Both the position numbers and the translations under genes were made by a program. Shown here piece by piece: positions 7,731 through 14,800 of a stretch of 20,435 nt of DNA. Positions within the stretch are counted from its first letter, which is position 1. Each line of letters starts with the position of its first letter. The notes below the pieces were generated by a model. That model saw only the letters and a list, made by a program, of their open reading frames with translations. It did no database searches and was not told the DNA's origin. Source of the stretch: a virus; IMG/VR virus record IMGVR_UViG_3300028676_000040, positions 1-20,435 of that record; one strand, given 5' to 3'.

Positions 7731-7738
7731 TTTATTTT
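7731..7738 (-). promoter_or_regulatory. AAAATAAA leader before the 83-residue gene
   Basis: Exact AAAATAAA on the minus strand, 4 bases before the ATG at 7726, overlapping the Lys-TAA end of the 2H phosphoesterase gene. Confidence 0.55.
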
Positions 7739-8328
7739 GTTATAGTGTCATTCTTAACTATTTTAATAGAAATCGGTGTTTTTGTACCATCCGTTTCACT
7801 GAATACTATATTTTCAGGTTCTATTTCAAATTCTTTATCTTTAAGAAGCTTAACATATTTATCTCCCTTTCCTGATTTCAAATATGCGATAGTCATATGT
7901 GGATGATAATTAGGGAATGAAGACTCAAAAGGTAAAGTTTTAAGTTCTTTATTACAGTCATGTAAAAATCTGTTTTCTTCATCTGGATTCACGTAACCAA
8001 TATCCATTTTTAGGACATCATATTTATCGTTCTTAAACAAAGAAGCTTTATGTGCTATCAATGGACTATATGTGAATTGTTTTACTACGCCCTTTATGTC
8101 TTTCAATTCTACTTCTGGTTCAAGACCATATAGAATAGTACAATGTGGTTCATCTTCTAAACCGTATGAATCATCTTCCGGATCAGTATACAGATCGTCT
8201 TCATCTATATCTTCTTGTAATTCTTTCATTTCAGGGAAATCAAAGAATAACATTACGCATCCTTTGTCATATACATGCTGTTTAGATGCAGCTTCATTTA
8301 TCCATTGCATAAAGTTTAAAATTTTCAT
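7732..8328 (-). CDS. 2H phosphoesterase (2'-5' RNA ligase / Acb1-like fold) with capsid-targeting-like leader
   Basis: 198 residues from the ATG at 8328. An in-frame ATG at 8391 lies inside the upstream coding region, whereas 8328 lies just past the upstream stop with an A-rich leader (TATAAAACTAATT). Two histidine motifs define the 2H superfamily: PHCTILYG (HCT at 62-64) and YHPHMTIAYL (HMT at 144-146). The spacing of about 80 residues fits. The family includes RNA ligases, cyclic phosphodiesterases and the phage anti-CBASS enzyme Acb1 (T4 gp57B); the sequence alone does not choose between them. An acidic insertion (EDIDEDDLYTDPEDD, 39-53) precedes motif 1. The first 13 residues, MKILNFMQWINEA, resemble the T4 capsid-targeting sequence of internal head proteins (MKTYQEFIAEA), suggesting packaging and injection. 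Confidence 0.78.
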   Translation of the reverse strand: MKILNFMQWINEAASKQHVYDKGCVMLFFDFPEMKELQEDIDEDDLYTDPEDDSYGLEDEPHCTILYGLEPEVELKDIKGVVKQFTYSPLIAHKASLFKNDKYDVLKMDIGYVNPDEENRFLHDCNKELKTLPFESSFPNYHPHMTIAYLKSGKGDKYVKLLKDKEFEIEPENIVFSETDGTKTPISIKIVKNDTITK

Positions 8329-8341
8329 AATTAGTTTTATA

Positions 8342-9073
8342 TTAGTGCCAAGTAACGAAAAAGTCAGGTGAATTCTGTGAATCAATTTCACCTTCTATTT
8401 TTGTTATCTCTTCATTTGCTTCTGATCGTAGATCTGCTACATTAATTTTTATACCACCCATAAGATTGAAATCAAAAAAGCTTAACTGTCTAGCAAGAGA
8501 CAATTTAGATTTTGCAGTGACATATCTATAAAAGTAAAAATCTTCATATAGATCGTCTTCTGGAATCTTAACGTATGTCTGTATAAATACATCTCTTCTT
8601 GGATTTCTACCAAGAATTTTCAATTTACGTGTACGTCTATTAAAGTCAAATCGAATAAGATCAAGGAAAAATGCTTTGGCTAAATCGTAGAATTGATATT
8701 GAGCTACTCTTTGTACTAAGCTATCGCCAGTGAATGGTGATAAATAAATCTCTGAAGCTATAAGTTTATTATCGGCAAAATCTCTATCTACGATCCCAAG
8801 TAATCCAGCACCAGTTATTTCTTTAACTTCAAATACTGATATTACACAATCGGGCATCATTATTGTACGATTAGCAGTAAATTCAGGTTTTTCGAATTGA
8901 TCTGACTTTATGATATAATATTGGGTTTCTACAGAATCCCTATAATTTTCATAGAACCATCTTGAACATTGTTCTATATTTCTTTCAATTTCAGCTGGTT
9001 GAATTTGGACAGGCAATGCAAATGAACTATCAAGTTCTCTCATTACTTGTTGTACTAAATCATTTTTTGTCAT
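8342..9073 (-). CDS. Putative virion structural protein (neck/connector-like)
   Basis: 243 residues, not firmly assigned. It starts with a helical segment MTKNDLVQQVMRELDSSFALP and continues with IERNIEQCSRWFYENYRDSV (about 29-48). A beta strand with YYIIK follows, then a compact alpha/beta core (FYDLAKAFFLDLIRFDFNRRTRKLKILGRNP, about 128-158) and a YEDFYFYRYVTAKSKLSLARQL helix. The C-terminal helix has charged ANEEITKIEGEI. The layout of a small all-alpha start with a WFYENY motif reminds me of head-tail connector or neck proteins in large phages, but this is impression rather than homology. There is no signal peptide or transmembrane segment. The leader before the ATG at 9073 is GAAATAATTTTAAAT, with no Shine-Dalgarno. 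It lies 8 bases after the amidoligase stop. Confidence 0.6.
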   Translation of the reverse strand: MTKNDLVQQVMRELDSSFALPVQIQPAEIERNIEQCSRWFYENYRDSVETQYYIIKSDQFEKPEFTANRTIMMPDCVISVFEVKEITGAGLLGIVDRDFADNKLIASEIYLSPFTGDSLVQRVAQYQFYDLAKAFFLDLIRFDFNRRTRKLKILGRNPRRDVFIQTYVKIPEDDLYEDFYFYRYVTAKSKLSLARQLSFFDFNLMGGIKINVADLRSEANEEITKIEGEIDSQNSPDFFVTWH

Positions 9074-9081
9074 ATTTAAAA

Positions 9082-10536
9082 TTATTTCTGATTAACTATC
9101 ATAACATCTGATGTTAAGTCTGCTCTTACTCCAAGTATAGCATTTCTTATTACTCCACCATTGATGCTACCTTCGATTATGGAATCTGGACAATTTATGT
9201 AACAGTTGACTAATGTATTAGTTCCTAATGATGATGAATATTCTAATGTCGAATCTTCTACTGTATTAAATTCTACTAATGAACAATTATCTATTCTACT
9301 ATTCTGTAATTTGCATCTAAAGAATAGACAATCATATGCACTTCCTTCAAACTCACTATCGAAAATTTCAAAATTTCTGAGTTCATGAACATTCTTTAGT
9401 TTACCGAATCTAAATTGAGGCTTAGACATATCGGTATCATAATTAAATACACCTTCTGTTGCTCCAGCTGATATAATAAGACTGAATAGTTGTTCACGTA
9501 AACTTGTCCAGTAGCTCTTGACTATTTCAATGTTACCTTTCATATCGATTAGTACATTGATAGCTGGATAATCAATGAAGAAACGTTGAGGACTTGAAAA
9601 TGATTCAGTTATCTTTCTCATATTAGTCATCATACCTCTTAGCTTTTCTGCTTCAGTTAGATCAATTCCCGGGTTAAGTAATGCATTATAGATTTTTAAG
9701 ATAGAATAATCTAATACTTCTAATATTTTATTTACTTTCTTTTCATAATCTTTTCCTCCTACATATCTAACTTCTAGATAATTATGCACTCTTTTTGTAA
9801 AATTGAGGCCGTAATATTTTTCATCTGGGACGATGAAGTTTGCTGGATCTAAATTATCGGCAGTACTTTGGAATACAAACTTATTAACTGGAAGAATTTG
9901 ATACACTGATTTAGCATATACGTTGTTCTTTCTATTTGGAAATCTATCGTAAATATACTTTTCATCGTATGAAAGGATCATTTTCAAAGGCTCCAAATGT
10001 GAAACTCCATTTTTCAATTTCGATAAAAATGGGTTAAAGCTTATGTTCAAATGCATAGAACATCTTTTGTCTGTCCATCCATTTAATCGTATCCAATCTA
10101 AAATTTTGATTATAGTAAGTCTTGCTTCTTCATATAGTAGAGGGCCCGTCACTAATTCATTCATGTCTCTTCCGCCGCTGTAATCTCTCTTTAATACTAA
10201 AGTAGAAGCGGTAGGCACAAATTCTGACTTGCTTTTCTTAGCTTTTTCTTTGTCACTAAGAAGTTCAGGCGTAAACACATTTGAAACATTACTAACAGAT
10301 TTATTCTTATCGTTAGCTCCTGTAGTCGTAACTTTTGCTACTAGATCATCATCAGTATATTTGGCCGATTTAGAATCTTTGACATTTCCAGATGCTCTAC
10401 TAATCAATACTTTCTTACCCAATATTTTAGCTACTTCTTTAGCTATAATATTCGGTGACTTGAAGCTATAGAATTCATATTCTACGCCCACGACAGACGA
10501 CGATAAAGCACTATAATTTAAAAGTTTATCCTGCAT
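9082..10536 (-). CDS. Amidoligase-like enzyme fused to a pentapeptide-like beta-helix
   Basis: 484 residues from the ATG at 10536. The longer reading from 10578 would start at the base of the terminator hairpin, and only 10536 has the AAAATAAA leader. The N-terminal part resembles the glutamine-synthetase-like COOH-NH2 amidoligases: GVEYEFY (17-23) as the GxExE metal site, RDYSGG...NELVTGP (about 117-131), SMHLNISF (160-167) and YLEVRYVGG (253-261). These enzymes form amide bonds using ATP. A Lys/Ser-rich insertion (about 45-108) separates the first two motifs. The C-terminal part (about 386-470) has repeated five-residue-like turns (FEIFDSEFEG, LFFRCKLQNSRIDNCSL, STLEYSS, NTLVNCYINC) as in pentapeptide-repeat beta-helices. 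The substrate is unknown; position among virion genes suggests modification of a phage or cell-envelope protein. Confidence 0.7.
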   Translation of the reverse strand: MQDKLLNYSALSSSVVGVEYEFYSFKSPNIIAKEVAKILGKKVLISRASGNVKDSKSAKYTDDDLVAKVTTTGANDKNKSVSNVSNVFTPELLSDKEKAKKSKSEFVPTASTLVLKRDYSGGRDMNELVTGPLLYEEARLTIIKILDWIRLNGWTDKRCSMHLNISFNPFLSKLKNGVSHLEPLKMILSYDEKYIYDRFPNRKNNVYAKSVYQILPVNKFVFQSTADNLDPANFIVPDEKYYGLNFTKRVHNYLEVRYVGGKDYEKKVNKILEVLDYSILKIYNALLNPGIDLTEAEKLRGMMTNMRKITESFSSPQRFFIDYPAINVLIDMKGNIEIVKSYWTSLREQLFSLIISAGATEGVFNYDTDMSKPQFRFGKLKNVHELRNFEIFDSEFEGSAYDCLFFRCKLQNSRIDNCSLVEFNTVEDSTLEYSSSLGTNTLVNCYINCPDSIIEGSINGGVIRNAILGVRADLTSDVMIVNQK

Positions 10537-10540
10537 ACAT

Positions 10541-10548
10541 TTTATTTT
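10541..10548 (-). promoter_or_regulatory. AAAATAAA leader before the amidoligase-like start
   Basis: Exact AAAATAAA on the minus strand, 4 bases before the ATG at 10536, in free intergenic DNA. It supports 10536 rather than 10578 as the start. Confidence 0.6.
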
Positions 10549-10556
10549 GTTCTTAT

Positions 10557-10565
10557 TATATATCT
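10557..10565 (-). promoter_or_regulatory. Candidate promoter element AGATATATA upstream of the amidoligase-like gene
   Basis: AGATATATA, extending to AGATATATAATAAG, lies between the S1-gene terminator and the amidoligase-like start. It is the same 9-mer as at 7285-7293, also downstream of a terminator and 16-20 bases from an ATG. TATAAT is contained in it, but no properly spaced -35 hexamer is evident. Confidence 0.42.
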
Positions 10566-10581
10566 GCTTGACAAACAAATA

Positions 10582-10608
10582 AAGCCAAGGGATAAAATCC
10601 CTTGGCTT
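10582..10608 (-). terminator. Intrinsic terminator after the S1-like gene
   Basis: A 12-bp perfect stem, AAGCCAAGGGAT paired with ATCCCTTGGCTT, with a 3-base loop (10582-10593 and 10597-10608). Minus-strand transcription leaves TTTATTTGTTTG after the stem. The plus side also shows a short T run, so the hairpin could work in both directions. It starts 21 bases past the S1-like stop. Confidence 0.88.
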
Positions 10609-10629
10609 TTTAAGTCAAATAAGAAATGA

Positions 10630-11793
10630 TTATTTAGAATCATTAATTGCTGATAAGTAGATTTTACCGGTATCAGGTTCAATTGATGATATACAGAGTG
10701 GATAAAATTCTCCTACTTCTACTCTAACATCCATTTTTCTTAATTCCTTAGTTGGTAAGAGACCTACTAAGTCTTTTTCTATTTCGAAGAATACTCCGAA
10801 AGGTTTGATAGAAGAAGCTTTAACAGACATTACTGTTCCTTCAACTTTATCTTTGAATGTTTTAAGTTCATCGACTTTTTGTGAAGGATCGATTTCTGTT
10901 AGAATTAATTTGTCACCTTTAATATCTTTAACCCATAGTTCAATTTTATCGCCTGGACGATATTTGTAAGAACTGAATTTCTCTAGAGTAGATTCAGTCA
11001 TTTCAGTACTATGTAAAAGACCAGTGAAAATTTCTTCAAATTCTACGAATATACCGTATTTACTTGCTCCTGTTACAATACCTACGTGTTTAGCTGTTCT
11101 ATCTAATGCTGCCATTCTAGAAGGCAAGATTTTCTCTAGATATTTCTTATATGAGAAGATATAAGTATCTGATGCTGGTAGATAATCTTCAACCATTACG
11201 TTAATTTCTTTACCGATAAAGGTATCGAAGTTTACGATTTTATTAGCAGCAGCTAATGATCCAGGCAAGAATGCTTCTACTCCACCGACCAAAATGAAGA
11301 AACCACCTTGATTTTTCGAAATAACTTTTGCTACGTATGCGTTAGATTGTAAAGTAATCTGTTTTGTAAACTCTCTTCGTACGAAACTTAAATGTGAATC
11401 ATACAATGTTCCTCTTTCAGCACCTTCTTTTCCTTTTAGGACTACATATTCATCTTTCTCCTTGAACAGATATTTGAATACTCCTTCTCTAGATAATCTC
11501 TTAAGATTTTCTATACTGAAATCTGTAATACCAATAGCTTCGAAATATTTCTTTTCTTTTCGCATGTCAAGATAGATGTCTATTCCTGCGTCGGTGTGAA
11601 TTTCAACTTCACCGGTATTTAGGACTTCCAAATCTAGAGCTTTTAAACTTTGACCAAGCTTAACGTCTTTAGGTTTGATATCGATCCCATTGAACCTGTC
11701 ATACATTTCTTGTGTATAAGATTCATGGCAATAGATTTTATCCTTTGAATTTTGTTTAACGATTGTTTTGTTTTCAACTAATGCTTTTGGCAT
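10630..11793 (-). CDS. Phage-encoded S1-type RNA-binding protein (ribosomal protein S1-like)
   Basis: 387 residues with three S1/OB-fold domains: about 151-217 (YVAKVISKNQGGFFILVGGVEAFLPGS), 235-303 (HVGIVTGASKYGIFVEFEEIFTGLLHSTE) and 315-384 (VEGTVMSVKASSIKPFGVFFEIEKDLVGLLP). Domains 2 and 3 carry the canonical GxV...(Y/F)G(I/V)F(V/F)E...GLL signature; domain 1 is more divergent. Residues 1-140 may contain a degenerate further domain. Bacterial S1 has four to six domains, so this is a shortened version. S1 binds mRNA upstream of the start codon and delivers it to the 30S subunit, which matters most where Shine-Dalgarno sequences are absent, as here. The gene lies in the middle of the tail module, 27 bases after a structural gene, and has its own terminator. 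Its ATG at 11793 has an A/T-rich leader. Confidence 0.87.
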   Translation of the reverse strand: MPKALVENKTIVKQNSKDKIYCHESYTQEMYDRFNGIDIKPKDVKLGQSLKALDLEVLNTGEVEIHTDAGIDIYLDMRKEKKYFEAIGITDFSIENLKRLSREGVFKYLFKEKDEYVVLKGKEGAERGTLYDSHLSFVRREFTKQITLQSNAYVAKVISKNQGGFFILVGGVEAFLPGSLAAANKIVNFDTFIGKEINVMVEDYLPASDTYIFSYKKYLEKILPSRMAALDRTAKHVGIVTGASKYGIFVEFEEIFTGLLHSTEMTESTLEKFSSYKYRPGDKIELWVKDIKGDKLILTEIDPSQKVDELKTFKDKVEGTVMSVKASSIKPFGVFFEIEKDLVGLLPTKELRKMDVRVEVGEFYPLCISSIEPDTGKIYLSAINDSK

Positions 11794-11820
11794 ATTAATT
11801 ATGTTTAAAGTGTTAATAAT

Positions 11821-14800
11821 TTATTCTGGTGTATAATACGGAGCTAAATAACTGTTTCCTAATCCTCCTATTCGTTGTGCTGTTGCTGCAATTTGATCTA
11901 AAAAAACTACATACGGAGCATTTTTTAGACATAATCTTTCCCAAGGAGGCAACTTTTCTATACTTCTAGATGGATTAAACAATGATGAAATTGTCCATCC
12001 GGGTATACCTGTTGTACATAATAGAAGGGTCGTTAAAAAGTTCGGAGTAATCTTATTTTTACTCATCAATGCACGTATTATATCTGTTCCTATTTCGATA
12101 TAAGGTCCTTTCTGATTATTCAGAAGAATACTTGATTTTATTCCTTGTATAGGAGAAAATAAAGCCATAAATGATACAAGTTGTTTGCTTGGCACATCTA
12201 AAAGATGTAATGTATCATTTAATGATGATTCAACTTCAAGAATTGCATTTTTCGTGAATGCTGTTGCTATTTCATTTAAGTCTTCAGATGTCAAATCTTC
12301 TATGTTTGTTCCTAAAACAGATTTTGTTATCTGGAGTATATTCTTTATAGTTTGTATATTATTTTGTTCATTCGCACTAGCTATTTGTTTAATAATTATT
12401 TCTATTAATATACTGAATACAGTTTCTACAGCAATATCTATCACAGGTGATGCCAATTTCTTTACAGAATCAGGTTCAATTTTCATAGGAGTAATTCCAC
12501 CTATAGCAGGCATACGTAATTTAGTCTTGAAGATATCCGTTAATGAATTTTGTATTAACTGTTTTACGATTGACGGTTTTTCGATAAATGGTACGGCTGA
12601 AGGCCATCCAGGCACAGGTACACTTACACTGTTCATTACTTGTATTAAAACATCTTGTGTTATGTCTGATATCAAATCTCTGGCAGAAGGTAAGCGTAAA
12701 GCAAAATTATACTGTGATGATACTGCTTTATCTATCTTAATTGTCATATCGTCAGATGTCACAATACTATCCAGTTTTTTGATCGCTGCGATAATAAGTA
12801 TCAACCAGGATGGAATAGGCGATATCGATATATTACTCTTACATGGAAAAGGCAGAAATATTGGTATCAACGATGTCATTTCTTCAGTTATACCAAAGTC
12901 CCTTAGTACTATTTTTGATGTTATCTTCTTTATTATTTCTGAAAAATATTTCTGTATTAGAATAATTCTTTTTCTGTGTTGTTCTTCTGCAGAATATACA
13001 CCGTAAGTCTTATTTTTTATTTCATTTTCCAGTTCTTGTATTTCTCTATCGAAGTTAGAAATAATCTTCTTGCCCGATTTTGTTTCAAGGATATTGAGTA
13101 TCTTCTCTTTAACGATAACAGTAAAGTCTAAAGTATTAATGTTTAAATTGATACCACTTTTCTGTAACTTTAAAACTCTCTGTTTCAAAGAATTTGCTTC
13201 AGTTATAGCGTCAAGCTGTAAAGCTTTAGATACTGAATTTGGCACATAGAATGGTTCGAAATCTATCATCTTAGTAGCACGTAATGCCACTTCATTTTCT
13301 ATAAATGATACGTACTGCTTTATGACTTCTATGAAATCGTCTGATATAATGCCCTTATCTAATTTATCTATTATCGTTTTCATTGTCTTTTTAAATGACA
13401 ATAGACGCTTGTTCTTTTCAAGATCGGACGCTGTAACTGTATCTTTAGGAGTATTGATCTGATCGATAGTTTTCTTAACTCCTCCCTTCAATTCTTCTAA
13501 CCATGACTTTACAGTATCTGGCAGATTATTGTTCACATTTGAATCTACAGGTGGTAGACTAGGCATTGGTATTTTTAGTCCCGGTATCTTCTCTATTATT
13601 GATTTTTCAAAATGATCTTTCCATCCTAACGATTTAATCGGAACAGGTGTAGGTCCTTTAGGTGTCAAAATAAATGTCGTATTTTGAACTTCATCTATGA
13701 ACATTAGATACGGAAATACAGTGAACGGCGGACAATAAGTTATCCACAAAACAAACTGACCTGCAGGTGTAGTTAAAGTGAATAAATGCTTCCAGAGAAT
13801 AGGCAGAGGTATGCTTATTCGTATATCAGGTATACCCAGAGGTAATGTTGGCAATACACCTGGAATAGCTGGTACTGGAATCTGTAATCCTACAGGGTAA
13901 TATCTGAATAGTCGTTTATTGAAATTTTTTATATCGGGAATAGGCATAAATGATACAGTCTGCAAATTCTTAGTATATTCTTTCCAATAACAATTCTTTA
14001 TATAGCTCGGGTTTAACGGATTCATCTGTCCAATTCCTTTGGGATCAGAACATGGTGAAGCTAATGAAGTATCTTCTTCATTTGTATCATACAGATCTTT
14101 TAGATTCTGTTCTTGTTGTTCGAAACATTTCTTTTTCTGATTAGAAAAAGAAATCAAAGAATCTATTTTATCTCCTAATGCAGCATTAAATTTTGATATC
14201 GTATCATACTCTGCCTTATACTTAGCTTTCTGATCTTTGAATTTTTTAGTTATATTGTCTAATCCAAATAACAGTGCAAATGTTTCATATTGATAAGTCT
14301 TGGCAGCTTCTGTTTTAGCAAATGTTTCTATTTTGCTAAAATATTCAGTATCTATTTTTCTTGCTTCTACTATTTTCGTCAATAATCTTATCTCTTGCTC
14401 GGCATCGAATGTACTCAGAAACTTAGTCATCACCTTTTCATCCACTTCTACATTTTCTACATCATTATTTATGACTTGATCAGTCGTAGGTTTAGCTGAA
14501 ATATATCCCTGTTCAGCGGATGTGAATAAGAAATCTATTCTCGATATAGAATCATATTTATCCCATACATTTTTATAGACTATTCCTGTAGATGTACCCG
14601 TTTTAGATAATTTAGATGATGGTTTATAGAGAACTTCGAAATTCCCTATTTCATCTACCATGTCAAAAATAGTTTTTATTTCATCGTAAACAGTCTTCTC
14701 AGTGTCTATCAGAAGATAAAAGTTACCTTTGTTCTTTAGATTGATACCGGATTGATTAGTATAATTTGTATTATTTATATCTTCGGTAGGACTGAAAATT

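Noticed and set aside
8329-8391. Upstream 21-codon extension of the 2H phosphoesterase
   Set aside because: It would overlap the end of the upstream gene by about 50 bases and lacks an A-rich leader; the ATG at 8328 fits the spacing of neighbouring genes and gives the conserved-looking leader peptide.
10537-10578. Upstream 14-codon extension of the amidoligase-like protein
   Set aside because: It would begin at the edge of the terminator hairpin; the AAAATAAA motif and the candidate promoter both point to the ATG at 10536.
12185-13006. 273-codon plus-strand open frame opposite the 1489-residue gene
   Set aside because: It is antisense to a continuous well-formed coding region, has no leader motif, and its composition (Ile/Ser-rich hydrophobic) is that of a reverse-complement shadow.
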